A DNA stretch of 64,000 nt, from contig NZ_JAGINT010000002.1 in the NCBI RefSeq assembly GCF_017876295.1, positions 124,001 through 188,000 of the forward strand, in the 5' to 3' direction. Every line of letters begins with the position of its first letter. Within the stretch, counting starts at the first letter, position 1. The stretch is from Kribbella aluminosa. Lineage in GTDB: Bacteria > Actinomycetota > Actinomycetes > Propionibacteriales > Kribbellaceae. The notes under the pieces were generated by a model. It did no database searches and was not told where the DNA came from. It worked only from the letters and a program-made list of their open reading frames with translations. The translations under genes were made by a program, and so were the position numbers. Shown in pieces: positions 22,793-31,236 of the stretch.

Positions 22793-23961
22793 GACGGGTT
22801 CTCCGCGTGGGTCAGCGTCTCCCAGGCAACGAACAGGTTGTTGGAACCAGCCGGACGACGTGACTCGGTCAGGGCCTGCGTGTTCGCCATCGCAATGCCC
22901 AGGCGTGTGTGCAATGCGTTGTAACCCACCTCGGTGATCGGACCGAGGCCCCGGTTCAGCGTGCCGTTGCACAGCCAGGACGGCACGGGCTCCAGGTTCC
23001 GCTCCCACTTGGACTGGAAGCCGAGCGCCTGCCGCAACCGCTCACCGAACTCCGGGTACATGTCAACGCCTTGGATGCGGGCCGTCTCAAGTACGTGTGA
23101 GATCGAGGAGATGCCGTAGCCGGTGTGGGTGAAGTCGCGGCAGGTCTCCTGCGTCAGGCCGCTGACGAACGTCCCCTGTCCCTGCCAGTAGCTGACGATC
23201 TTGTCGCGGGTGTTCAGGTTCTGACTCGGCACGGTCTTCGGCAGCGCACCGTCCGACTCCAGGTACACGTACGCCGGCACCCGCAGCCGGTAGAGCGCGA
23301 TCGCCTTGTCGTAGATCGCCTTGTCCTCCAGGAACACACCGATACCCTGCAGGGCCTCGGTCATGCTCAGCTCCCAGTTCCCGTTGGAGTTCGAGCCGTT
23401 GATGATCTTCGGTACGTAGACGGTGCGGAGCATGGTGGCGAACCGCCCGGCGTTCGGCCAGTTGCCGTACTCGTACTTGATGATCTCCGCGGCCTTCGGC
23501 CACGACGACCCGGCCCAGGCGGTCTGCAGCGGGGCGTTGCTGTTGGTGTGGTCCGTGATGGTCGCCGACCACGCGTCCATCAGCTCGATGGACTTCTGCG
23601 CGTAGCGGTCGTCCTGGGTGAGGTACCAGAGCAGGGCGTCGGTGTACGCCGCGATCGCGTCCTCACGTTCGTCGGTGCAGCCGTAGTTCGGGTTGGAGTA
23701 TGGACCGCACTCCACGACCGCGCGCGGTTTCGGCGTACGGGAGAGTGATGCGTACGAGCTGCTCTTCGCCTGGTTGAAGGCGTTGGTCCACGGTTGCGCG
23801 CCGGCCTGCACCTTCGCGCGGACGAAGTCGAGCTGGGCCTGGCTGACTCCGACACCGGGATGGGTGAAGGTCGCCGGTGCATCCGCAGCCTGCGCGACTG
23901 CTGGGGCGGTGAGGGTCCCGGCGAGCAGCGCGGCGGCCAGGACGAGGGGCATCTTTCGCAT
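22789..23961 (-). CDS. Secreted alginate-lyase-like polysaccharide lyase
   Basis: A 390-aa secreted protein with signal peptide (LVLAAALLAGTLTAPAVAQA, cleavage after AQA near residue 26) and an (alpha/alpha) toroid of the PL5/alginate_lyase type. Motifs include NSNGNWELSMTEAL, ETCRDFTHTGYGISSI (the His/Tyr-bearing loop typical of such lyases) and GYNALHTRLG near the end. It would cleave uronate-containing polysaccharide outside the cell, but the true substrate may not be alginate. It starts at ATG 23961. The nearest genes are unrelated. Confidence 0.85.
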   Translation of the reverse strand: MRKMPLVLAAALLAGTLTAPAVAQAADAPATFTHPGVGVSQAQLDFVRAKVQAGAQPWTNAFNQAKSSSYASLSRTPKPRAVVECGPYSNPNYGCTDEREDAIAAYTDALLWYLTQDDRYAQKSIELMDAWSATITDHTNSNAPLQTAWAGSSWPKAAEIIKYEYGNWPNAGRFATMLRTVYVPKIINGSNSNGNWELSMTEALQGIGVFLEDKAIYDKAIALYRLRVPAYVYLESDGALPKTVPSQNLNTRDKIVSYWQGQGTFVSGLTQETCRDFTHTGYGISSISHVLETARIQGVDMYPEFGERLRQALGFQSKWERNLEPVPSWLCNGTLNRGLGPITEVGYNALHTRLGIAMANTQALTESRRPAGSNNLFVAWETLTHAENPS

Positions 23962-24119
23962 GGGCGGTGTCCTGTCTTTCGGGGCGGTAGGACAGCGGTT
24001 TCCACGGCAGTTTCACGACGTACGACGACCAGGGTCAAGCCCTCGCCGGTACCGGAACTTCACCGGAACTCAACGCTCAGCTGTCCCATTCCCCTGGAAC
24101 AAAAGGCGTTCGAGTCCCA

Positions 24120-24704
24120 CTAATGCAATGCCAGCTCAGGCGCGCGAACGCCGGCCGCGTCCAGCAACGCCGACGCCGTCGCGGCACCGATCCCGCCGAG
24201 CGGCTGCGCACGAACCACGGCCCGGGCGCTCGCCCCGTCGAAGATCATCGTGAGCTGGATCGCCAGCGTGGCCGGATCCTCCGCGCCGGCCTTCGCCAAC
24301 TCCCGGTGGAAGAAGTCGGTGAGCTGCTGTTTGAAGTACCGCGCCACCACGGACCCAGGGTGCTCCGGATTCTTCAGCTCCACCGCCGTGCTCACGTACG
24401 GGCAGCCGAGGTAGTTGCCGTCGGCCACCATCGCGTCCTGCCGCTCGAACACGCTGAGGATCCGCTCCCGCGGCGACCGGTCGTCCTCCGAGCCCGGGCG
24501 CAGCAGCGTCTGGTACCCCGGACCGCGGCTCGCCAGGCTCTCCGCGATCAGCTCGTCCTTCGAACGGAACAGCTGGTACATCGACTTCTTCGACACCCCG
24601 GCCGCCTTGCAGAGCGCGTCCACTCCGATGTTGACGCCGTCGCGGTAGAAGAGTTCGCCCGCGGCGTCCAGCAGCCGTTCACGGGGAGTCGCGGAAGTGC
24701 TCAT
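24120..24704 (-). CDS. TetR-family regulator of the divergent SDR gene
   Basis: A 194-aa repressor with a TetR DNA-binding domain at residues about 7-52 (LLDAAGELFYRDGVNIGVD, then GVSKKSMYQLFRSKDEL). The C-terminal domain resembles the AcrR/TetR_C_33-like set (DGNYLGCPYVSTAVEL). It diverges from a short-chain dehydrogenase across an 87-bp gap that carries two palindromic sites, so it very probably represses both genes. The inducer is likely a small organic or lipophilic compound (inference). Confidence 0.9.
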   Translation of the reverse strand: MSTSATPRERLLDAAGELFYRDGVNIGVDALCKAAGVSKKSMYQLFRSKDELIAESLASRGPGYQTLLRPGSEDDRSPRERILSVFERQDAMVADGNYLGCPYVSTAVELKNPEHPGSVVARYFKQQLTDFFHRELAKAGAEDPATLAIQLTMIFDGASARAVVRAQPLGGIGAATASALLDAAGVRAPELALH

Positions 24705-24737
24705 GCATTCGAGGGTACCGGCTCGATTTGAATCCTG

Positions 24738-24777
24738 AAACCGATCGGTTTACAGTACTGGAAACAGATCGGTTTCC
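24738..24777. promoter_or_regulatory. Double TetR operator
   Basis: Site 1 is the perfect 14-bp palindrome AAACCGATCGGTTT (24738-24751). Site 2, GGAAACAGATCGGTTTCC (24760-24777), is palindromic apart from one position. Their centres are 24 bp apart. Both lie between the TetR and SDR starts, next to the SDR ribosome site. Confidence 0.88.
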
Positions 24778-24791
24778 ACTGAGGAGTTTCG

Positions 24792-25493
24792 ATGACAACA
24801 CTTGAAGGCGCCGTCGTCCTGGTCACCGGCGGACAGCGCGGGATCGGCCGCGCGATCGTCGACGACCTGCTGACCCGCGGCGCCGCGAAGGTGTACGCGA
24901 CCGCGCGCGACCCGAAGCCGAGCGGCGACCCGCGGGTCGTCCCGCTGCCGCTCGAGGTCACCGACCAGGCGTCGATCGACGCGCTCGCCGCGGCCGCCCC
25001 GGACGTCACGGTGCTGATCAACAACGCCGGCGCCGGCTCGCCGGAGAGCTACCTGGACAGCTCGATCGACGAGGTCCGCGCGGTCTTCGACGCGAACTTC
25101 TTCGGCCCGCTGCAGCTCACCCGGGCATTCGTCCCGATCATCGAGCGGAACGGCGGCGGCCACCTCCTGAACGCGCACTCGGCACTGTCCTGGGTCGCCC
25201 GGCACGGCGCGTACTCCGCCAGCAAGGCCGCGTTCTGGCTGCAGACCAACGCCATCCGCCTGGAGCTGCTGAACCGCGGCATCGGCGTCACCGGCCTGCA
25301 CATGGGGTACGTCGACACCGACATGACGACCGCGGTGACCGCGCCGAAGTCCCGCCCCGAGGACATCGCGAAGGCAGCCCTGGACGGCATCGAGAGCGGC
25401 GCCTACGAGGTCCTCGCCGACGACACCGCCCGCACCGCCAAGGCAGCCACCGCCCTGGACCTGACCGCGGCCTACCCCGAACTGGTGGGCTGA
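24792..25493 (+). CDS. Short-chain dehydrogenase/reductase
   Basis: A 233-aa classical SDR. It has the cofactor motif TGGQRGIG (residues 12-19), the NNAG motif (77-80), a likely catalytic Ser130 and the YSASK motif (Tyr141, Lys145). The basic ATARDPK segment after strand 2 favours NADP(H). GAGGAG lies five bases before ATG 24792. It is divergently controlled with a TetR gene. Its substrate, probably the carbonyl or alcohol sensed by the TetR protein, is unknown. Confidence 0.93.
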   Translation: MTTLEGAVVLVTGGQRGIGRAIVDDLLTRGAAKVYATARDPKPSGDPRVVPLPLEVTDQASIDALAAAAPDVTVLINNAGAGSPESYLDSSIDEVRAVFDANFFGPLQLTRAFVPIIERNGGGHLLNAHSALSWVARHGAYSASKAAFWLQTNAIRLELLNRGIGVTGLHMGYVDTDMTTAVTAPKSRPEDIAKAALDGIESGAYEVLADDTARTAKAATALDLTAAYPELVG

Positions 25494-25764
25494 GGCCGGA
25501 CCTCAGACACTCACCAAGCTGCCTTCACCGACGCGCCGCACGCTTGGCGGCTCGACCGCGAGGTGCCGTCAGGCCCCTTGGTCAGTGTCCGAAGTCCACA
25601 CATCCCGATCGCGGGTGTACTCCAAGGCGCCCCCGATCCCGTCCGCGACGTCCGCGCCGACTGGAAGCCGCTGTTCGTCGAGGTCTGGCCACGGGCGTGG
25701 GCACCACCTTGGAGGTAGGTGCAGACCCATCGTCGTGACGGACGGACGGCGCTTGGCTGGAGGA

Positions 25765-26988
25765 ATGAAACTCGCCAAGATCGCCGCTCTGGGGGCCTGC
25801 GCCTCTGTCCTGGTCGCCGGTACGACCACACCTGCCACCGCTGTCGAGCCGCCCGTCGCGGCACAGAGTCAAGTGCACAGCTGGCGTGGCTCGGTCGTGT
25901 CGGTGAGTCCGATCGAGCACCTGTCCGCCGCCGAGCTCACGCAGTACCTGCAGACCACCGGGATGAAGCCCGGCCCAGCCAGGTACGGCGTCGACGCGTA
26001 TCGGGTTGTCTACCGCACGATCACGCCGCAAGGGCGGCCGACCACGGCCAGCGGGCTGGTCGCGCTGCCGCGCAACGGCAGCCGGCGGCTGGATCTCGTC
26101 ACGTTCCTGCACGGTACGAACGCGACCCGCACCACCACCGCATCCGTACTCCGGACCGCCCCGGACAGGGTTCGCAGCCTGATGTTCGCCGGCGCCGGGT
26201 TCGCGGTCGCGGCGCCCGATCTGCTCGGCCTCGGAGTCGGTCCCGGCCGGCATCCGTACGGCGACACCGGGTCCGAGGTCAGCGCCTCGGCCGACCAGCT
26301 GATCGCGACCCGGACACTCAGCGCGGTCCTCGGCCGGTCGGTGCGGCCCGACGTACTCGTCACCGGGTTCTCGGAGGGCGGCCGGATCACCCTCAGCCTC
26401 GGGCGGGCGCTGCAAGCCGGTCAGGTCCCAGGGTTCGGGTTGCGCGCGATGGCACCGGTCGCCGGGCCGCTCGACCTGCTCGGCGTCGAACTGCCCGCGC
26501 TCGCCGACGGCCGGGTCAGCCCGTTCATCGCCACGTTGTACCTCGGCTACTTCCTCACGGCCTGGAGCCGGCTGATCCACCTGTACGACGACCCGTCCGA
26601 GGTGTTCCTGCCGCCGTACGACAAGGTCGTCGACTCGCTCTTCGACGGCGACCACACGGTCCAGGAGATCGCCGCAGCGCTCCCGACGAGCCCCGGCAAG
26701 CTCGTCCGCCCGGAGTTCCTGCAGAGCCTGTCGCACCCGGCCGGCGCCCTCGGCGAACGGCTCCGAGCGGCCGACAGCATCTGCACCGCCTGGACACCTC
26801 GCGTCCCGATCCGGTTCTTCACCGGCTCCGCCGACCACGACGTACCGCCCGCGAACTCGGTCAGCTGCCAGGCCAAGCTCGGCGTCCCCAGCACGATCAC
26901 CGACGTCGGCCCCGTCGACCACAACGGAAGCGCCGAGCTCGCCTACCCGCAGATCCTGGGCTGGTTCACTTCGCTGGTACGTCAGTAG
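25765..26988 (+). CDS. Secreted lipase/esterase (secretory lipase-like alpha/beta hydrolase)
   Basis: A 407-aa exported hydrolase. The signal peptide is KLAKIAALGACASVLVAGTT, with cleavage near TATA|VEPP around residue 28. The nucleophile elbow is GFSEGG; the acid is probably Asp in SADHDVPPAN and the His is in VDHNGSAEL. The overall plan fits the LIP/secretory lipase group acting on acyl esters outside the cell. ATG 25765 has GGAGG almost adjacent, a tight spacing; no better start exists. It stands alone. The 271-bp gap before it shows no gene I can support. Confidence 0.88.
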   Translation: MKLAKIAALGACASVLVAGTTTPATAVEPPVAAQSQVHSWRGSVVSVSPIEHLSAAELTQYLQTTGMKPGPARYGVDAYRVVYRTITPQGRPTTASGLVALPRNGSRRLDLVTFLHGTNATRTTTASVLRTAPDRVRSLMFAGAGFAVAAPDLLGLGVGPGRHPYGDTGSEVSASADQLIATRTLSAVLGRSVRPDVLVTGFSEGGRITLSLGRALQAGQVPGFGLRAMAPVAGPLDLLGVELPALADGRVSPFIATLYLGYFLTAWSRLIHLYDDPSEVFLPPYDKVVDSLFDGDHTVQEIAAALPTSPGKLVRPEFLQSLSHPAGALGERLRAADSICTAWTPRVPIRFFTGSADHDVPPANSVSCQAKLGVPSTITDVGPVDHNGSAELAYPQILGWFTSLVRQ

Positions 26989-27081
26989 CCCTGTGGCTGC
27001 TTCGGATACGGACCGAATCCGGACGACTACCTGTGAGCTCACCGGGACGGTCTGGTCTGCAGGGGACGTACCGTAGATGCC

Positions 27082-28992
27082 ATGTCAGTCTCAGGGGGAC
27101 CGCCTTCCACTCGTGAAGAGGAGGTGGAGGAGCGGGTCGGGCCGTACCGGCTGATCCGGCGGCTCGGACAGGGCGGCATGGGCGTCGTGTACCTGGCCGA
27201 GGGGCCGGAGCGCCAGGAGGTGGCGCTGAAGGTACTGCGACCGCACGTGGCGCACGACCCGATCGCACGGGCCCGGTTGCAGCGTGAAGCGACCACCCTG
27301 CAGAAGGTCAACCACCCTGGCGTGGCAGGCATCCTCGACCACGACCTGGAGGGCGAGCAGCCCTACCTGGTGACCCGCTTCGTCCCTGGGCGTCCTCTTG
27401 ACGAGCAGGTGGACGACCGCGGACCGCTGACTCCACACAAGTGGCTCCCACTCGCCGGTTGCCTGGCCGAGTCGCTGCAGGCGATCCATGCAGCAGGCGT
27501 GATCCACCGCGACCTCAAGCCCGGCAACGTGATGATGTGCAACGGCAAGCCGGTGATGATCGATTTCGGCATCGCCCAGGCCGCCGACGACCTGCGGCTC
27601 ACCCAGACGGGTCTCGTCATCGGTACGCCGGGCTACCTGGCGCCGGAGCTCATCGAGGGCGAGATGGTGTCGCAGTCCGCCGACTGGTGGGGCTGGGCGG
27701 CCACCGTGGCGTTCGCTGCGACCGGGCGCCGCCCGTTCGGCAAGGGCCCGTTCGAGGCGGTCCTGGCTCGCGTTCACTCCGGGCAGGCCGACCTTGACGG
27801 TCTGGACCCGCGGTTGAAGTCATTGCTCGCTGCCGCGCTCTCCCCCGACAAGGCCGACCGGCCGACGCAGGACGAGATCATGACGGGCCTCGGCCGGTAC
27901 GCCGAGGGCCGAGACGCGCTCCCGCCCCGTGCGCAGAGTGATGCGAATCCGACAGTGGCCGCGGTACCGCCGACCAGGCTGGTCACGAAGCTCATGCCCA
28001 CCGAGGCCCCGCCGGCCGAGGAGCCGACGCCGACGCAGGTGGCCCAACTCGTGCCGCCGGTGATCCCGCCGCTGTCGGCGTTCGCCCCGATCCGGGACAA
28101 GCTCCGCAAGCCCCCGGTCGCCGAGCCGGCACCTTATGCGGCGGCGCCGTACGCCCCGGAACCTTACAGTCCAGAGCCGTACAGTCCTGAGCCGTACAGT
28201 CCCGCGCCGTACGGTCCTGGGCCTTACGCGCCGGCGCCGTACCAGAGCGCCTCGCCGGTCCCGTACCCGCAGCCGTCACAGCCGATGCCCGTGCAGCCGG
28301 CGCAGCCGTCGCCTGCGCAGCCCGCGCAACCGGTCAAGTCACCGCCGACCGGTCGCCGTACGGCGGTCATCATCGGCTGCATGTTCGCGCTGACCGGGCT
28401 GATCGCGTACACGCCTGGCTTCGGTGCGGCCGTCGCGATCATCCTGCTGGTGCTGGCGCGGACCGTCGACCGGTCGAGTACTGCGTTGATGCGGCGCCGT
28501 CAGGTCCGCGGCCGGTCCGGCAAGTCCGACGGTGTCGTCGCGGCCGCGGCCAGCCCGCTGCAGTTCGCCACCGCGGTACTGGTCACGCTGCCCTGCCTGA
28601 TCCTGCCGCTGCTCACGGCGGTCGTCGTCGGCGGCATTGTCACCGGCATCGCCGCATCGTCGTACGGCCTCGACTGGAAGCCGCTGTCGGCAGTCGGCTT
28701 CGGTACGGCGGCCCTGACCGCGCTGTTCTGCTGCTGGTGGGGCCCCGGTGGCAGCTCGCTGCGCCGCGGCGCACACATCACGGCGCGCAACACGTTCCGG
28801 GCGCACTGGTTCTCCGGGCTGATGGCCGTCGTCCTGCTGGCGATCGGCGGCTTCACGTTCTACCAGGCCACGCAGGGCGGTGGCGCCGCGTGGGCGCGGC
28901 AGCCGATCAAGACCCCGAACATCCATCGCCCGACCCTCGGCGACCTCCGCAACGCCCCGTTCATCCGCAACCTCCCCATCATCGGCAAGTAG
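27082..28992 (+). CDS. Membrane Ser/Thr protein kinase (Hanks type)
   Basis: A 636-aa kinase. The kinase domain (about 20-275) is complete: GQGGMGVVYLAE loop, Lys50, HRDLKPGN with Asp144, DFG at 161-163 and GTPGYLAPE. A Pro-rich linker (about 280-430) carries EPYSP repeats (28150-28205). At least five or six membrane helices follow (TAVIIGCMFALTGLIAY, LVTLPCLILPLLTAVVVG, SGLMAVVLLAIGGFTF). Unlike PknB it has no PASTA sensor and ends with a short basic segment. It may sense a membrane state. It starts at ATG 27082 and stands alone. Confidence 0.93.
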   Translation: MSVSGGPPSTREEEVEERVGPYRLIRRLGQGGMGVVYLAEGPERQEVALKVLRPHVAHDPIARARLQREATTLQKVNHPGVAGILDHDLEGEQPYLVTRFVPGRPLDEQVDDRGPLTPHKWLPLAGCLAESLQAIHAAGVIHRDLKPGNVMMCNGKPVMIDFGIAQAADDLRLTQTGLVIGTPGYLAPELIEGEMVSQSADWWGWAATVAFAATGRRPFGKGPFEAVLARVHSGQADLDGLDPRLKSLLAAALSPDKADRPTQDEIMTGLGRYAEGRDALPPRAQSDANPTVAAVPPTRLVTKLMPTEAPPAEEPTPTQVAQLVPPVIPPLSAFAPIRDKLRKPPVAEPAPYAAAPYAPEPYSPEPYSPEPYSPAPYGPGPYAPAPYQSASPVPYPQPSQPMPVQPAQPSPAQPAQPVKSPPTGRRTAVIIGCMFALTGLIAYTPGFGAAVAIILLVLARTVDRSSTALMRRRQVRGRSGKSDGVVAAAASPLQFATAVLVTLPCLILPLLTAVVVGGIVTGIAASSYGLDWKPLSAVGFGTAALTALFCCWWGPGGSSLRRGAHITARNTFRAHWFSGLMAVVLLAIGGFTFYQATQGGGAAWARQPIKTPNIHRPTLGDLRNAPFIRNLPIIGK

Positions 28993-29019
28993 GTCCTGTC
29001 TGGAGCACCAGACAGGACC
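28992..29019 (+). terminator. 12-bp hairpin at the end of the kinase gene
   Basis: GGTCCTGTCTGG (28992-29003) and CCAGACAGGACC (29008-29019) pair perfectly around AGCA. The stem begins on the last base of the TAG stop. As purA converges from the other side, it can serve both genes. Confidence 0.85.
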
Positions 29020-29047
29020 CTCCGACGGGGAGTCCGGCGGTCCCGCC

Positions 29048-30328
29048 TTACAGCTGGACGATCTGGCTGCGCTCCGGGCCGACGCCGATCGCGGAGATCC
29101 GGGCCCCGCTGAGCGACTCGACCGCGCGCACGTAGGTCTGCGCCTCCTTCGGCAGGTCCTCGAAGGAACGGCAGCCGGTGATGTCGTCCGACCAGCCGTC
29201 GAACTCCTCGTAGACCGGGACCGCGTGGTGGAAGTCGGTCTGGGTCATCGGCATCTCGTCGTGCCGGACACCGTTCACGTCGTACGCGACGCAGACCGGG
29301 ATCCGCTCGCGGCCGGTGAGCGTGTCGAGCTTGGTCAGCACGAAGTCGGAGACGCCGTTCACGCGGGCGGCGTACCGGGCGATCACCGAGTCGTACCAGC
29401 CGCAGCGCCGCGGGCGGCCGGTGGTGACACCGAACTCGGCGCCCTGGGTGCGTAGCCATTCGCCGTCCGCATCCAGCAGCTCGGTCGGGAACGGCCCCTC
29501 ACCGACCCGCGTGGTGTACGCCTTCACGACCGCCATCACGCGGTCGATCCGGGTCGGCGGGATCCCCGTGCCGGTGCAGGCGCCGGCTGAGATCGCGTTC
29601 GACGAGGTGACGAACGGGTACGTGCCGTGGTCGACGTCCAGCAGCGTCGCCTGACCGGCCTCCATCAGCACGGTCTTGCCGTCGTCGAGCGCCTGGTTCA
29701 GCAGCAGGCCGGTGTCCGCGACCATCGGCTTCAGGCGGTCCGCGTACCCGAGCAGCTCGTCGAGGACCTCACGGATCTCGACCGCGCGCCGGTTGTACAC
29801 CTTCACCAGCAGCTGGTTCTTCTGCTCCAGCGCACCGGTGACCTTCTGCTCGAGGATCTTCTCGTCGTACAGGTCCTGGATCCGGATCCCGATCCGGTTC
29901 ATCTTGTCGGCGTACGTCGGGCCGATACCGCGCCCCGTCGTCCCGATCTTGCGGCTGCCGAGGAACCGCTCGGTGACCTTGTCGAGGGTCCGGTTGTACG
30001 GCGGGATCACGTGTGCGCTCGCGCTGACCAGCAGCCGCGACGTGTCCACCCCGCGCGCCCGCAGCGCGTCGAGCTCCTCGAACAGCACGCTGAGGTCGAC
30101 CACGACCCCGTTGCCGATCACCGGGGTGACACCCGGTGTGAGGATGCCGCTCGGGAGCAGGTGCAGCGCGTACTTCTCGGACCCGATCACGACCGTGTGG
30201 CCGGCGTTGTTGCCGCCGTTGAACTTCACCACGTAGTCGATGACCTCGCCCGTGTTGCCGAGCAGATCGGTCGCCTTGCCTTTGCCCTCATCGCCCCACT
30301 GGGCGCCGACGAGCACGATTGCGGGCAT
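29048..30328 (-). CDS. purA: Adenylosuccinate synthetase
   Basis: A 426-aa enzyme joining IMP and aspartate with GTP, the first committed step to AMP. The N-terminal GAQWGDEGKGK loop holds the catalytic Asp and phosphate-binding residues. The His segment NNAGHTVV, the GTTGRGIGPTYADK motif and the QATLLDVDHGTYPFVTSSN region are all present. ATG 30328 was chosen because GGAGG stands six bases upstream; a longer frame to 30346 has no ribosome site. With purB and purD in the same window, three scattered purine genes are present, not one operon. Confidence 0.97.
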   Translation of the reverse strand: MPAIVLVGAQWGDEGKGKATDLLGNTGEVIDYVVKFNGGNNAGHTVVIGSEKYALHLLPSGILTPGVTPVIGNGVVVDLSVLFEELDALRARGVDTSRLLVSASAHVIPPYNRTLDKVTERFLGSRKIGTTGRGIGPTYADKMNRIGIRIQDLYDEKILEQKVTGALEQKNQLLVKVYNRRAVEIREVLDELLGYADRLKPMVADTGLLLNQALDDGKTVLMEAGQATLLDVDHGTYPFVTSSNAISAGACTGTGIPPTRIDRVMAVVKAYTTRVGEGPFPTELLDADGEWLRTQGAEFGVTTGRPRRCGWYDSVIARYAARVNGVSDFVLTKLDTLTGRERIPVCVAYDVNGVRHDEMPMTQTDFHHAVPVYEEFDGWSDDITGCRSFEDLPKEAQTYVRAVESLSGARISAIGVGPERSQIVQL

Positions 30329-30559
30329 CTCAGCCCTCCTCTTCACGCACCAACCTCACACCCCGTGGCGGCCGGTGCTGGAAACGGTGAAGCCCGGAGA
30401 CGTTCACCGGAGATTCATCCGGCAACGCATCCAGGCTCTTGCGGCCAAAGCCTACCGGACCGCGGCTGCTGAGTTTCGGGCCCGTCCACAACCTCCGAAG
30501 TCACTGTTCACTCAACTGACGGGTTGCCATTTAGCGTGATCACGTGCACACTCTTAGTC
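30329..30559. other. Gene-free region upstream of purA
   Basis: Together with the adjacent hairpin and repeats, 30329-30693 is a 365-bp gap without a gene. This part should contain the purA promoter. I see a GTGATCAC palindrome at 30536-30543 and no recognisable riboswitch. Confidence 0.5.
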
Positions 30560-30605
30560 AGCGGCCCGCCGAAACTGCCGCAGGGGACGGTTCCGGCGGG
30601 CCGCT
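30560..30605 (-). terminator. Long GC-rich hairpin behind the VOC gene
   Basis: AGCGGCCCGCCG (30560-30571) and CGGCGGGCCGCT (30594-30605) form a perfect 12-bp stem. Further partial pairing is possible inside the 22-base loop (CTGCCG with CGG). It lies downstream of the VOC gene on the minus strand, after the tandem repeats. Confidence 0.75.
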
Positions 30606-30607
30606 TC

Positions 30608-30692
30608 CTCGTTCCCGAGGAAAACAGGCTCGTTCCCGAGGAAAAACAGGCTCGTACCCGAGGGAAACGGGCTCGTACCCGAGGGACACAGG
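30608..30692 (-). repeat. Four tandem 21-22 bp repeats directly behind the VOC gene
   Basis: Units at 30608-30628, 30629-30650, 30651-30671 and 30672-30692 share CTCGT(T/A)CCCGAGG followed by an A-rich stretch ending CAGG. Each unit contains the small inverted pair CTCG/CGAG. The array begins one base after the VOC stop codon, so it is transcribed as its trailer. Confidence 0.88.
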
Positions 30693-30693
30693 C

Positions 30694-31179
30694 TTATTCC
30701 TTGAGCTCTTCAGGGTTACTGGCCAGCCACTCCTTGACCCGCCGGTCGGCTTCCTCGGGTGTGACGTCCTCCACCTTCGTCAGGATCGCCCAGCGGTGCC
30801 CGAACGGGTCGATCACCGTCCCGAACCGGTCCCCGGTCATGAACGTCTGCACCTCGGCCACCGACGTCGCACCCGCCTCGATCGCCTTCGCGTACGTCGC
30901 GTCCACGTCCGGCACGTAGTGCACCAGCGACGAGTGCACCCACTCGCCGTTCGGCGCCTGGAGCCCGATCTGCGGCATCTCGTCGCTGAGCTGCAGCATC
31001 GAGTTGCCGAACCGCAGCTCGGCCTGCCCGACCCGCCCGTCCGGCATGTCCTGCCGGCTGACCACCTCGGCGCCGAACACCGCCTGGTAGAACTCGATCG
31101 CCTTCGCACCGTCCGCGACCGCAAGGTACGGCGCCAGCGAGTGATAACCGTCGGGGATGGGGTTTACCGTGTTCGTCAT
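30694..31179 (-). CDS. VOC/PhnB-like glyoxalase-fold protein
   Basis: A 161-aa member of the vicinal oxygen chelate superfamily, PhnB/YycE-like, with NPIPDGYHSLAPYLAVADG at the N-terminus, FYQAVFGAEVV and the closing DPFGHRWAI motif. These proteins chelate a metal or bind small ligands; the reaction here is unknown. The start is ATG 31179. It diverges from an AraC-type regulator with a 57-bp gap and may be controlled by it. The 3' end runs into a tandem repeat array. Confidence 0.87.
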   Translation of the reverse strand: MTNTVNPIPDGYHSLAPYLAVADGAKAIEFYQAVFGAEVVSRQDMPDGRVGQAELRFGNSMLQLSDEMPQIGLQAPNGEWVHSSLVHYVPDVDATYAKAIEAGATSVAEVQTFMTGDRFGTVIDPFGHRWAILTKVEDVTPEEADRRVKEWLASNPEELKE

Positions 31180-31236
31180 GTGCCCAGTCAACGCGCTGGG
31201 TGCCTTGCCGGTCTTGTAAGAAAGCGACAGGGAGCC

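Noticed and set aside
25494..25764. Minus-strand frames in the gap before the lipase gene
   Set aside because: Short, Arg/Pro-rich frames without ribosome sites; no gene could be supported.
30608..30692. Tandem repeats considered as a CRISPR array
   Set aside because: Units are adjacent without spacers and no cas genes are present.
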